Below, piece by piece: positions 18,434-27,649 of a stretch of DNA of 64,000 bases (within the stretch, counting starts at the first letter, position 1; the number at the start of each line of letters is the position of its first letter). This DNA comes from an uncultured Bacteroidota bacterium. Its GTDB lineage: Bacteria; Bacteroidota; Bacteroidia; Flavobacteriales; Flavobacteriaceae. The notes under the pieces were generated by a model. It saw only the letters and a program-made list of their open reading frames with translations. It did not search any database and was not told where the DNA came from. The stretch lies in contig CABWYN010000002.1 of NCBI GenBank assembly GCA_902509675.1, positions 1-64,000 of the forward strand. Reading direction: 5' to 3'. The position numbers and the translations under genes are program-made.

Positions 18434-19625
18434 TTTCAGAATTAATTATGAATACCGCAATGGCTAAAGTTAGAGCAAAAATAAATGATCCTAATTGCCT
18501 ATGAAAAACATTTTCAATTAACAAAAACAGTACTAAGCTTAATATTAAATTTGATGAGTAAATATTTTTATAACAAAGTACTATTATTTCTTTTAAAAGA
18601 AATAAAAACACAAATAATCCTGTTAAACCGAAGGAAATAAGAATATCTAAATACTGGTTATGTGTATTAAAATTTCTTTCCATAAACCAGTTTTTTCTTT
18701 TTTCAATAGGCATTAATTGGTATTTTGAAACCAATAATTCTTGAGTTCTAAATGTGCCTATACCAAAAATATAAGGCTTTTCTTCTTTAAATATTTGAGT
18801 TGAAAACTTCCATATATCGTATCGTGGTTCATGAGTTTTTATTTTTTCAATAAATGAAGGTCTTATAGAGTCGTCAGAATATAAAAACCTCTTGGAAAGA
18901 GTTTTGCTGTTAAAAATTATAGCTAAAAAAACAATTGACATTGTCAAAAGAAAGCCTATTCTATACTTGTTTTTGATGTTATAAATAATTGATGTAGTCA
19001 AAGTCAAAAAGGCTATTGCTATAGCGCTTCTAGATGCAATTAAAAACAAAGAAATCAGAAAAAACACAAATAAAAGTAAATAAATGTACTTGACTTTTCT
19101 ATTTGATGTTTTGCCATATCTTTCAAGCAACAGTATAATTGAAATAACAATAAAAAACCCAAGATAAAGTCTTTGTGTTATGAACAAATCTTTGGCGACA
19201 CCTCCTGAAATTAAAAATTCAAAAGACTTTAAATAGTAGTTTATAATATTTATATCTGTTATGAAAGTGCTAATAAATGTTCCAGCAATAAAACTATAAA
19301 TTAAAACTTCTTTATTTTTTACCTGAGAAAATAATATTAAGAGAAGGAGTGTTTGAGCTATCTTTCTGGTTTCTGATAAATCGTTAAAAAATGATTGATT
19401 AAATAATGAAAATAGGATAATAAAGATCAAAAAAACAAAAAACATTTTTACATAGCGCTGGTTTAACAACGCTATAATTTTATCTTTTTTAAAACCCAAA
19501 ATTAAAATCCCCAAAAGGCAAATCATTGTAATGTTTACAAAAGCTTTTGCATAAGTCATAAAGGGAATAGATACGCATACAGCAGCGGCTAAATAAGTGT
19601 ATGCTTTTTGTAGTTTAGTATTCAT
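18411..19625 (-). CDS. O-antigen ligase/polymerase family protein (Wzy/WaaL-like), first copy
   Basis: A 404-residue membrane protein with about ten helices and one large periplasmic loop in the second half (around residues 240-310), with the conserved HNQYLDILISFGLTGL segment typical of WaaL/Wzy proteins. Such enzymes either polymerise lipid-linked repeats or ligate them to lipid A core. A second protein of this class lies two genes upstream, so one may be the polymerase and the other the ligase; the sequence alone does not decide. It overlaps both neighbours. Confidence 0.82.
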   Translation of the reverse strand: MNTKLQKAYTYLAAAVCVSIPFMTYAKAFVNITMICLLGILILGFKKDKIIALLNQRYVKMFFVFLIFIILFSLFNQSFFNDLSETRKIAQTLLLLILFSQVKNKEVLIYSFIAGTFISTFITDINIINYYLKSFEFLISGGVAKDLFITQRLYLGFFIVISIILLLERYGKTSNRKVKYIYLLLFVFFLISLFLIASRSAIAIAFLTLTTSIIYNIKNKYRIGFLLTMSIVFLAIIFNSKTLSKRFLYSDDSIRPSFIEKIKTHEPRYDIWKFSTQIFKEEKPYIFGIGTFRTQELLVSKYQLMPIEKRKNWFMERNFNTHNQYLDILISFGLTGLFVFLFLLKEIIVLCYKNIYSSNLILSLVLFLLIENVFHRQLGSFIFALTLAIAVFIINSENEKNISS

Positions 19626-20418
19626 GCTTCGTTATTATTTTTTTTATAAACGATGTTGAGCTCCTTGAAAAAAAATACAACACTATACTTCTTAAAAGTC
19701 CATATATGGGATAAATTCCTGGTTTGAAGTTTTCTAGAATAACCTTAATCCTATTTTTAACCTGAAGCTTTCGTTTCCTTGTAGAAATTGAGTTTTCATC
19801 TGAAACATAGTCAAGTAAAACCTCTGGCATATTAGCACATTTAAAATGTTTAATCACCTCAAAGAAAAAAGCATAATCTTGTGCAGCAAATCTATATTTT
19901 TCTGGATACTTTGTTACTACATCTAAAATAGACGAACAAAAAACAACTGTTGGATTAACAAACATGCTGTTTAAATACATGTTTCTATTTATCTCCTTAT
20001 AATTAACTGGATGCTTAATTGTATATAAAAAATCTCCACTAGAATTAACCACTCTTGCCCAGGTCCCAACAAGTTTAATTTCCTTATTAAGCTCTAAGAA
20101 ATTAATTTGTTTTTTAAACTTGTCTTTATAGCAAATATCTCCAGCATCTAATCTGGCGGTGTATTTATAATTTTTACTTTTTACAAAATCTAAGCATTGG
20201 TTTGCTGCGATGCCAACCCCTTGATTCTTTAGCAGGTATCTAAAAAACACATTTCCATTTTTGTATTGCATCTTAATTGCGTCCTTGTCAGGTTTTTCAT
20301 TGCTCCCGTCGTCAACAATAATAATGTCAATTAAAAAATCCTCATCAATTGACCGAATTGTTTTTAATAACCCTTTGGGGTTATTAAAGTGAGGTATTGT
20401 AATTACAAGATTACTCAT
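19615..20418 (-). CDS. Glycosyltransferase family 2
   Basis: A 267-residue GT-A protein. The N-terminal half has the nucleotide-binding IIIVDDGSNEKP loop and LDAGD at the metal site, where many relatives read DADD. The acceptor half contains AAQDYAFFFEVI. It ends in a short hydrophobic segment that may touch the membrane. It belongs to the polysaccharide operon and overlaps the Wzy-like gene downstream by 11 bases and the one upstream by 8. Donor sugar unknown. Confidence 0.88.
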   Translation of the reverse strand: MSNLVITIPHFNNPKGLLKTIRSIDEDFLIDIIIVDDGSNEKPDKDAIKMQYKNGNVFFRYLLKNQGVGIAANQCLDFVKSKNYKYTARLDAGDICYKDKFKKQINFLELNKEIKLVGTWARVVNSSGDFLYTIKHPVNYKEINRNMYLNSMFVNPTVVFCSSILDVVTKYPEKYRFAAQDYAFFFEVIKHFKCANMPEVLLDYVSDENSISTRKRKLQVKNRIKVILENFKPGIYPIYGLLRSIVLYFFSRSSTSFIKKIITKHEY

Positions 20419-21784
20419 AATCTAGTTTTTTTTGACTTTCCTTAGTGAATATTAAAGCTAAACATATCCAAAAGAAATATATTCTTAAGGAGTCCATTTT
20501 TAACCAATTCAATGAAAAACCCAACATTGAAACTAAAATTATAAAAGGAAGAAGTCTATTCTTGCTTTTATAATTATTAAAGCACCAGAGGAAAATATGG
20601 AGAAAAAAAAGGATAAAAATTGACATTCCTATAATACCTGTTTCACTCAATATTCTCAAATATAAATTATAACCCGGTGGAAATTTTTTATCATTTTGAT
20701 TAAGGTATTTAAGCCTAAATTCCCAATTGTTGTTTTTTGCCCAATTGGGATACTTTTTCCAAGACTCAAAAGCTTGCAGGCCATATCCAGTTCCTGAGAT
20801 GGGGTTTTCTAGAAATACTTCAAACATTGCCTGTTGAATCCCAAATCTTGATTTATTTGAGAGGGCGTGGGTAGGGTCGCTTAATTTGAAAGAGGCAACC
20901 TCATTTTCAACATATTTAAAAATTTGCCTGTGGTATGTAAACAAAATTACTGCTGAAGCAAAAAAAGAAATCAAGCCAATCTTATAAATATTTTTTTTGA
21001 CGGGTGTTTCTTTGAAAATAACTATAACAGCTAATACGAATTGTATCAAAATTGCGAAAAATGCTGCCCTGGAGCCAGAAAAAAACCCTAGTACTAATAC
21101 AACAAGGCCAGGGACATATTTGTAATTTTTTTTCTCTGTGATAACATAACTGAACATCCATCCGGCTATTGAAATTAAATACGTTCCAAGAGCAGGCGGT
21201 TCAAAAGTGACAGATGAAATTCTTTTAAGACGCATATCTGTCTTTGCTTCTGTAAATGGAAAATAGTCAAATAAATTAAGTACAGATTTTTTCAATCCAG
21301 TGAAATCAAATTTGACAATCAAGATCTCAACAACAGCGTATGCTGTAACAATAAGTAATGAAATAAGAATTGTTTTTCTTATCAATAATAAAACCTTGTT
21401 GACGCTTAGTGCTTTAAACACATTGTAAAAGGTAATAGGTATTAACAATGCTGCAATTATTAAAGACCCAAACTGATTAATAAATCTAGAGGTGCCGCTT
21501 GTTTGCTTGAAATAATAGTCTGAAATGCTGAACATATTTAATAGTGTGGCGAATAGGGCCCATAAAATAAAAAAAAGTAGTAGTTGAAATATTAAATTTT
21601 TATACGGAAGATTGATTTTTCTTTTAAATAAAATTATTAAGAATGCCAAAGTAAAAAATAAAAAGCATGAGTCTCTATAATACTCACCTAAAAAGGGTAT
21701 TCCTTCCCATGAATTAAAAGGAACGAAAAAAATTCCAATAAGGATTAACTGTAATGCAATAAATGAAATGTCTAATTTTTTCAT
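20411..21784 (-). CDS. O-antigen ligase/polymerase family protein (Wzy/WaaL-like), second copy
   Basis: A 457-residue protein with eleven or more hydrophobic helices and a large loop near residues 265-360 containing SGTGYGLQAFESW, followed by RILSETGIIGMSIFILFF, the segment conserved in this family. I use the ATG at 21784, which gives KKLDISFIALQLILIGIFFV. The longer frame from 21817 would overlap the sulfotransferase gene and add 11 non-conserved residues. It shares only the general fold with the copy at 18411-19625, so the two probably have different acceptors. Confidence 0.82.
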   Translation of the reverse strand: MKKLDISFIALQLILIGIFFVPFNSWEGIPFLGEYYRDSCFLFFTLAFLIILFKRKINLPYKNLIFQLLLFFILWALFATLLNMFSISDYYFKQTSGTSRFINQFGSLIIAALLIPITFYNVFKALSVNKVLLLIRKTILISLLIVTAYAVVEILIVKFDFTGLKKSVLNLFDYFPFTEAKTDMRLKRISSVTFEPPALGTYLISIAGWMFSYVITEKKNYKYVPGLVVLVLGFFSGSRAAFFAILIQFVLAVIVIFKETPVKKNIYKIGLISFFASAVILFTYHRQIFKYVENEVASFKLSDPTHALSNKSRFGIQQAMFEVFLENPISGTGYGLQAFESWKKYPNWAKNNNWEFRLKYLNQNDKKFPPGYNLYLRILSETGIIGMSIFILFFLHIFLWCFNNYKSKNRLLPFIILVSMLGFSLNWLKMDSLRIYFFWICLALIFTKESQKKLDYE

Positions 21785-21785
21785 T

Positions 21786-22685
21786 TTAGTATTCTCTCCA
21801 GCTTTTAATGTTAACATTCATCTTTTCTATTTTCTTGACATCATTTTTGAAATGCTTTCTTAATAAATCAACAGTTTCTAAATCAATTTCCTCTGTAGGC
21901 TTTAAAAAATACTTTGACAAAAAAGTTAAATAGACTTTTATTCTTGATGTTGGTTTGACAAATTTCTTTAAAATATTCTTTGTTTTGGAGGGCTTAAATA
22001 ATATCCTTGTGATAATATTAGATGAATAATTTCCACCAAGATTGTATCTTTTATCTAAGTTTCCAATTTTATGGTTTTTATCAACACCCAAAAATGAATA
22101 AACTACTTTAATCGTCTGCTCAGGTTTTTGATTCAAGTCTTCTTGGGTTAAAACCAAAACTTTTGAAAAAACACTTTTAGCTTTTTTAATCTTGTCAAAG
22201 TATGTGGAATTAAATTTATAATACCAAAAATCTGAATACTCTAATTTTTTTCTTTTTTCTTCAGCGAAAATAGATTCCTTAAAGGATAGCGTTTCTCTAC
22301 TTTCTCTTTTGAGGTGTAGATAATTTGAATAAGCTCTGTTAATTGGATCTCTTATAATAATTATAACTTTTGGGTCATCCAAAGTTTTTTTAATTTCAGG
22401 CAAAAATTCTGGATAATTAATATAAGAAGGCGATGCCTCTCCTATTGCAATTTCATCATTTACATTTTTGAAAAAACTCAAATATCTAGACAATGATTTT
22501 ATTTGGGTCTGTTTAACAATCTTGTCACCCGGGCCATTATTTAGTTTTGCTAGTTTTTTTGAGGTAAAATAGTGTAGCTCTTTCTGGCTTGGCATAAAAA
22601 TATTTGGGTGTTCTTCTAAATAGTGATGAAGAGACGTTGTTCCACATTTTGGAAATCCCATTATAATAAAGTTTGGTTTTCTCAT
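21786..22685 (-). CDS. Sulfotransferase domain protein (PAPS-dependent)
   Basis: Transfers a sulfuryl group from PAPS to a hydroxyl, here probably on a sugar of the surface polysaccharide. The 5'-phosphosulfate-binding loop is GFPKCGTTSLHHYL (residues 10-23) and the 3'-phosphate motif is VIIIRDPINRAYSNYLH (108-124), both well conserved. At 299 residues it has the size of heparan-type sulfotransferases. Placement between Wzx-like and Wzy-like genes with 1-bp spacing links it to the glycan. It implies a sulfated exopolysaccharide or O-antigen, which is inference from context. Confidence 0.88.
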   Translation of the reverse strand: MRKPNFIIMGFPKCGTTSLHHYLEEHPNIFMPSQKELHYFTSKKLAKLNNGPGDKIVKQTQIKSLSRYLSFFKNVNDEIAIGEASPSYINYPEFLPEIKKTLDDPKVIIIIRDPINRAYSNYLHLKRESRETLSFKESIFAEEKRKKLEYSDFWYYKFNSTYFDKIKKAKSVFSKVLVLTQEDLNQKPEQTIKVVYSFLGVDKNHKIGNLDKRYNLGGNYSSNIITRILFKPSKTKNILKKFVKPTSRIKVYLTFLSKYFLKPTEEIDLETVDLLRKHFKNDVKKIEKMNVNIKSWREY

Positions 22686-22686
22686 A

Positions 22687-23976
22687 TTAAGTTAAAAAAA
22701 CTTTTACCCGGTCTTTATGGTATATATACAGGATAATTATAAGATTCCAAAAAACAAAACTTATTAGCGTGGCTATTGCGGCCCCACTTATTCCGTAGGA
22801 AGGAATCAAATAAAAGTTTAATCCGATATTAACAATAAGGCCGGTCAATAGTATTTTATTTAGCACTCCTTGCCTTTTGGTCATGTTCAAATAAATTGCC
22901 CCTGGCCCACTTAAAGAATTAAAAAATTGACCAAAAATTAATATAATAAGGGCTTGCTTTGCCACTAAATAATTTTGGCCAAAGAGTCCTAAAATAGTCT
23001 CAGAAAAGAATACTAAAAACAACAGCGTAACCACACTAATAATAAATATAATTCTAGTAGATTTTTTAATTATTTCTTGCATTTCTTTTGTTTTCTTCTT
23101 TTCATATAATTCAGCAATTTTTGGAGCAACCACAATATTCACAGATAATAATGCTAGTGCAATTAGAGTAGCTAATTTAACCGAAACAGAGTAATAGGCA
23201 AGCTTATCAAACCCCTCATAAATCGCTAAAATTATCACATCTATGCTTTGCATAACAAAATAAGCCATAGCGCTAATAGCCATTGGAGTTGAAACTTTTA
23301 GAATTTCTTTTGTGGTGTAAGACAGTATATTTTTCTGAGTATAGGAGCCTTTTTTAAAAGACAATAAAACATGTATGGAGGAGATCACAGATAGTATAAA
23401 AAATCCTGCTAGATAAACATCTACAATCAGGTCTTGTCTGTTCGTAAAAAACAGCACTACGGTGCCAATAAAAACAGGGGTATATCTAAAAATATTCCTG
23501 TATAATTCTGACATCATTGTTTTTTCAATTGCTCTGATTGTATCAATGTTTAACATTGTAGAGGTAAAAAACATAAGTACTGCAAAAGACTTAAAGACTA
23601 AATTAAATGCATCTGGCTTATTAAAAATTGAATTTATTATAGCTTTATTTTGAACTGATAAAAACAAGTATAAAAAAAGAAAAGCAAAGCTTGTCATTGC
23701 AATTATTTTTAACATCTTGAAGTATATGCTTTTAATTGAGCCCATACTGTTTTTGGCTTTTAACAACCCTGAATAGTATATAATTGCCTGATTCGTTCCC
23801 ATAAGAGCAATGCCCCCTATTATCATCACCGTAGACCTTACAAAGTCATATCTGCCTACATTTTCTGGACTAAAAAAATTGGTTATAAAAAGGGTGAATA
23901 GAAACAAGACAAAAACCCCAGTTATTCTTATTATAAATACCGATAAGCTTTTCTTAGTAAGTTCTCTTAATAGCAT
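22687..23976 (-). CDS. Wzx-like oligosaccharide flippase
   Basis: A 429-residue, roughly 12-helix MATE/MVF-type transporter expected to move the undecaprenyl-linked repeat unit to the periplasm. Typical blocks are RITGVFVLFLFTLFITNFFS at the N-terminus and a late NIGLNFYLIPSYGISGAAIA. It lies 1 bp from both the sulfotransferase and the Wzz-like gene. It is the second flippase in the window; the one at 1747-3213 is not in the cluster. Confidence 0.85.
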   Translation of the reverse strand: MLLRELTKKSLSVFIIRITGVFVLFLFTLFITNFFSPENVGRYDFVRSTVMIIGGIALMGTNQAIIYYSGLLKAKNSMGSIKSIYFKMLKIIAMTSFAFLFLYLFLSVQNKAIINSIFNKPDAFNLVFKSFAVLMFFTSTMLNIDTIRAIEKTMMSELYRNIFRYTPVFIGTVVLFFTNRQDLIVDVYLAGFFILSVISSIHVLLSFKKGSYTQKNILSYTTKEILKVSTPMAISAMAYFVMQSIDVIILAIYEGFDKLAYYSVSVKLATLIALALLSVNIVVAPKIAELYEKKKTKEMQEIIKKSTRIIFIISVVTLLFLVFFSETILGLFGQNYLVAKQALIILIFGQFFNSLSGPGAIYLNMTKRQGVLNKILLTGLIVNIGLNFYLIPSYGISGAAIATLISFVFWNLIIILYIYHKDRVKVFLT

Positions 23977-23977
23977 T

Positions 23978-24952
23978 TTAACTAGCTCTGTCTAGTTTGT
24001 CTAAATAAGAATAAAGTCCAATTGATAAGCTTATAAGTATATAAAGTCCTAAAAATAGAATCGGATAATAAATCATCAAATTTGATGATAAAGACTTGTC
24101 TTCGATTAACACATTGGTGTCGTTTATTATCATCACTGTTTGTTTTGATATTAAACTCTCGTTTTTAAGCTCTTCATTTTCTTTCTGAAGATTTACCTTC
24201 GTTTTGATAAGCTCATTTGGATTAATGTCTTTGTTGTCTATATAAAACTGGGCTGTATTAATTTCCTTTTGTGAAGAATAGTAGTCAATTATTTTGTCGA
24301 TCTGATTAATGGTTTCTTCATTGTCATAAATCACACTAGAAATTCTTTGGAGGTTTCTGTCTTTTAATTCAGCAAATAGCGGGTTTCTGTTAAAATAGTC
24401 AATCACCTTACCAACTGTGCTGATGGATGAATTATCTGACACATTTAATGTTATCAAGTGGTAGTCATAATCCGATCTAAATCCCTGAGTTACCGAAAAA
24501 TTATCCTCATATTCTAGGTTTTCAAATAAGGCTCTTATCTCATTGGCATTGATATCTTTTTCCATTATATCTTTAATATCAACAACAGGTGTAATTGATA
24601 TCATATCAATTACTTCTGTGTCGTCAAGCATCATTTCCAGATTAAAAAAGCTTAAATCCTCAGAAGAAATTTTTGAATTTATAAGCTCTATAGCATCGTA
24701 AACATAATTACCTGCGTCAAAATTTACCTTAACCAGTATGTTGGCCTCTTTTGCGTTTTGCTTTTCATTGTCAGTTAGTAAGTAGCCTACAGCAAAACCA
24801 ATAAAAGCTATAATTAAAAGTTGTTTCCATTTTAAAAAAATGGACTTAGTTCTTCTAAAAACCTGTAAAAATAAACTTAAAAACATAAGTTTAATTTTTT
24901 CCATTAGAACTATTATGTCAAGTTCCTCATTTTCTTTAAAATTATTTTTCAT
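23978..24952 (-). CDS. Wzz-like chain-length or Wza-partner protein
   Basis: A 324-residue protein with two membrane helices, near residue 45-60 (LLIIAFIGFAVGYLL) and near the C-terminus (PILFLGLYILISLSIGLY), enclosing a periplasmic domain rich in helices. This is the layout of Wzz/polysaccharide co-polymerases, and the position at the head of a polysaccharide operon fits. There is no tyrosine kinase domain attached. The periplasmic sequence is divergent, so the call rests on topology and context. The 45-bp gap upstream shows no convincing promoter. Confidence 0.68.
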   Translation of the reverse strand: MKNNFKENEELDIIVLMEKIKLMFLSLFLQVFRRTKSIFLKWKQLLIIAFIGFAVGYLLTDNEKQNAKEANILVKVNFDAGNYVYDAIELINSKISSEDLSFFNLEMMLDDTEVIDMISITPVVDIKDIMEKDINANEIRALFENLEYEDNFSVTQGFRSDYDYHLITLNVSDNSSISTVGKVIDYFNRNPLFAELKDRNLQRISSVIYDNEETINQIDKIIDYYSSQKEINTAQFYIDNKDINPNELIKTKVNLQKENEELKNESLISKQTVMIINDTNVLIEDKSLSSNLMIYYPILFLGLYILISLSIGLYSYLDKLDRAS

Positions 24953-24997
24953 TTGTTTCTTATTGTTTCTTTAGAACGGTTATTTCTAAAAAATATT

Positions 24998-26491
24998 TTA
25001 TATTAATTTTAGGTTTTCTAACAGAGATGCAATTTCTCTATCATTAGCAATTTTTGGAATTTTATTTTGTCCTCCAAGCTTACCAATATGCTGCATGTAT
25101 TTTTTAAAGCCACCTGGGCAAACTTGTGTAATAACAGGCTTTGAAATAATGTTCCCGTCAATCAAATCTTTATAGTACTTGTTTTGTGCTTTTAGTTCAC
25201 TGTTTAACACCTCGGCAAATCTTTTGTTATTCCTAAACTCTGTGCCAAACTCAATAAACCATTCATGACACGCATTCTTTTTATCTGTTTTAAATCTTGG
25301 AGCGACGGTAAATTCGTTAACAACAGAAGCTGTTTGTTTAATGGCCTTTTCAATAGCTTGTTCTACCTCCTTAACAATTACATGCTCTCCAAATGCGGAT
25401 AAATATTGCTTAATACGCCCTGTAACAATAATTCTGTGGGGATAAAAAGATTTAAATTGAATTGTGTCCCCCGTATTATAGCCCCAAAGTCCAGCGTTGG
25501 ATGAAATAATCAATACGTAATTTGTGTTGAGCTCTACACTATCAATACTAATTCTGTTTATATTATTTTTTCTAAAGTCTTCGTCCTTTATAAATTCATA
25601 AAATATTCCTGCGTTTAAGATTAGTAGCATTTCATTGGTTTTTTGTGTGTCTTGGAATGCAAAAAAACCTTCACTCGCCGGAAACAATTCAATTGTGTCT
25701 ATGCTTTTACCTATCAAGAATTTAAACTTTTCTTTATAGGGCTTAAAACTAACACCTCCATGGATTAAAAGATTAAAATTTGGAAAAACTGATGATATTT
25801 TTTTTCCGGTCTTTTTAGATATTTTTTCAAAATACATCTGAAGCCAAGAAGGAATCCCACTGATAACTGTCATGTTTTCATTAATTGTTTCATCAACTAT
25901 TTTTTCTACTTTTCTTTCCCAATCATCAATAATATTGGTTTGCCAAGAGGGAAGCATCTTATGTTGCATAAAAAAAGGAACATGATGGGCGGAAATTCCT
26001 GAAAGTCTTCCTTTGAAAATTCCTGAAAGTTTTTCTAATATTGGACTCCCTTGAATAAAAATAAATTTTCCATTGGTAAACTTTGTTTTTCCTGTACTCG
26101 AAATATACATCAACAATGCATTTTTGGCTCCTCTTAAATGATTTGGCAGGCTCTCTCTTGTTATGGGGATGTATTTAGCTCCAGACGTGGTCCCGGATGT
26201 TATTGCCAAATAGACGGGTTTTCCTGGCCATAAAACATTTCTTTCGCCTGACTTAACCCTGTCAAAATATGTTTTTAACCCTTCATAGTCTCTTACAGGG
26301 ACCTTTGATTTAAAATCATGGTAAGAGGAAATAGACATAAAGTTATGGTCTTTTCCAAAAGCTGTTTGTGATCCTTTCTTTATCAGATTTAAGAATTGCT
26401 TATTTTGTGTAATTGTAGGTTTACTTGCCCACTTGTAAAGTCTGTATTTTGTGATTTGAGCAGCTAATTTTAAAATAGTATGCTTTAGCAT
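24998..26491 (-). CDS. GH3 auxin-responsive promoter family protein
   Basis: A 497-residue adenylate-forming enzyme of the GH3 family. The ATP loop LAITSGTTSGAKYIPIT (around 99-115) is clear and is followed by a long acyl-adenylate domain with HGGVSFKPY and FFAFQ. Plant GH3 enzymes join hormones to amino acids; bacterial homologues are widespread in Bacteroidota but their substrates are unknown. I use the ATG at 26491, one base after the M23 stop; the longer frame would run 60 bases into that gene. Its neighbours (M23 upstream, Wzz-like downstream) give no clue to the substrate. Confidence 0.86.
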   Translation of the reverse strand: MLKHTILKLAAQITKYRLYKWASKPTITQNKQFLNLIKKGSQTAFGKDHNFMSISSYHDFKSKVPVRDYEGLKTYFDRVKSGERNVLWPGKPVYLAITSGTTSGAKYIPITRESLPNHLRGAKNALLMYISSTGKTKFTNGKFIFIQGSPILEKLSGIFKGRLSGISAHHVPFFMQHKMLPSWQTNIIDDWERKVEKIVDETINENMTVISGIPSWLQMYFEKISKKTGKKISSVFPNFNLLIHGGVSFKPYKEKFKFLIGKSIDTIELFPASEGFFAFQDTQKTNEMLLILNAGIFYEFIKDEDFRKNNINRISIDSVELNTNYVLIISSNAGLWGYNTGDTIQFKSFYPHRIIVTGRIKQYLSAFGEHVIVKEVEQAIEKAIKQTASVVNEFTVAPRFKTDKKNACHEWFIEFGTEFRNNKRFAEVLNSELKAQNKYYKDLIDGNIISKPVITQVCPGGFKKYMQHIGKLGGQNKIPKIANDREIASLLENLKLI

Positions 26492-26492
26492 T

Positions 26493-27368
26493 TTAATTAA
26501 AATTAAAAAGTGGCTCAGGATTAATGGGCGTACCATTTTTCCACAATTCAAAATGAAGATGAGGCCCAGTACTTAGATTTCCTTGATTTCCTGAATAAGC
26601 TATAACCTCCCCCGCTTTTACAAAATTATTTTGTGTTTTTAAGGTTTTTGAATTATGCTTGTAGACAGAGATAATGTTTTCGCCATGATCAATTATTAAC
26701 ACATGTCCCGTGTCAACAGACCATTCTGAAAACAGAACTTTTCCGTCTAAAACTGATTTAACAGCAGTTCCAATATCAGCTGCGACATCGATAGCAAAAT
26801 GACTATTGGAAGGATCAAATTTTTGGGTTATCTCACCCCTTATAGGGCTAAAAAACATTTTGTTTTCGATAACTAATTCATTTTTAGTTAAGTTGAATTT
26901 GTCTTCCTGTTCGACATATCTTCTGAGTATAGAGTCTTCATAGCTAGCTGAAATAGTTGTTTGATTTAATTCATTATAATTATTGTTTGAGGCCAGCGTA
27001 TCTTTATATATTACCTGATCTGTCTTTCCGGAAAGGACACTTTCAATTGAGTTGTAGAATTTATTATTCAGCTCTAATTCTCTTTCCAACGAGTCTGTCT
27101 TTTGAGTCAAAAAAACTGCTTTGTTTAATAACTCTGACGAAGAGTAACCGGGAACCATCTCTCTGACCTCAGTGAAAAAGACAACACTTATTGTAAAAGC
27201 AATAAGAATTGTAGAATATACAAGTAGTGTGAAAAAAATATTTATTTTATTTGTTCTGAAAGAAAGCCTTTCTTCGAAAGTATCTTCATTTGAAACAACC
27301 ACTTTATAGCTATTAATCAACTTTTTTAAAAAACTATTGTTTTGTTTTTTCTTTTTCACAGTATTCAA
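26493..27368 (-). CDS. M23 (LytM) metallopeptidase with membrane anchor
   Basis: Cleaves peptide cross-links in peptidoglycan or activates an amidase. There is a single membrane helix at about residues 29-55, a coiled-coil linker (about 80-150) and a C-terminal LytM domain. The Zn ligands are visible in SHFAIDVA (His and Asp) and PHLHFELW (HxH), so the enzyme should be active. The 291-residue length matches the flavobacterial anchored type. The start is TTG at 27368 if the longest frame is used, but a TATTTTTG promoter-like box overlaps it; a GTG three codons later (27359) may be the real start. Confidence 0.9.
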   Translation of the reverse strand: MNTVKKKKQNNSFLKKLINSYKVVVSNEDTFEERLSFRTNKINIFFTLLVYSTILIAFTISVVFFTEVREMVPGYSSSELLNKAVFLTQKTDSLERELELNNKFYNSIESVLSGKTDQVIYKDTLASNNNYNELNQTTISASYEDSILRRYVEQEDKFNLTKNELVIENKMFFSPIRGEITQKFDPSNSHFAIDVAADIGTAVKSVLDGKVLFSEWSVDTGHVLIIDHGENIISVYKHNSKTLKTQNNFVKAGEVIAYSGNQGNLSTGPHLHFELWKNGTPINPEPLFNFN

Positions 27369-27460
27369 AAATACTTAAAATTAGCTTACTCTAGATAACA
27401 TAGGAAAGATATAGTAACAATTAAATGTATTATTGTTAACTTAGCTTAAAATAATTTACT

Positions 27461-27649
27461 ATGAATTTATATATAATACCTCTTGCTTTAGGCCCAGGTC
27501 AACTGGTGTTGATTGCTGTTGTTGTTTTAATTTTATTTGGTGGTGGTAGGAAAATAAGTGAATTAATGAGGGGAACAGGTAAGGGAATTAGAGAATTTAA
27601 AAAGGCCCTGAAAGAAGATGAAGACGAGGATGCTGAAAAGAATGACTAG
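27461..27649 (+). CDS. tatA: Sec-independent protein translocase TatA/E
   Basis: A 62-residue protein with one N-terminal membrane helix (GPGQLVLIAVVVLILFGGGR), the amphipathic helix KISELMRGTGKGIREFKKAL and an acidic tail (EDEDEDAEKND). These are the elements of TatA, which forms the pore for folded twin-arginine substrates. The usual FG hinge after the first helix is present as FGGG. tatC is not in the window. It stands alone on the forward strand, converging with the DUF4837 gene (4-base overlap). Confidence 0.95.
   Translation: MNLYIIPLALGPGQLVLIAVVVLILFGGGRKISELMRGTGKGIREFKKALKEDEDEDAEKND

Noticed and set aside
27366-27373. TATTTTTG overlapping the M23 start as a proven promoter
   Set aside because: It overlaps the TTG start of the longest frame and has no -33 partner, so it is mentioned only as a possible sign that the real start is GTG 27359.
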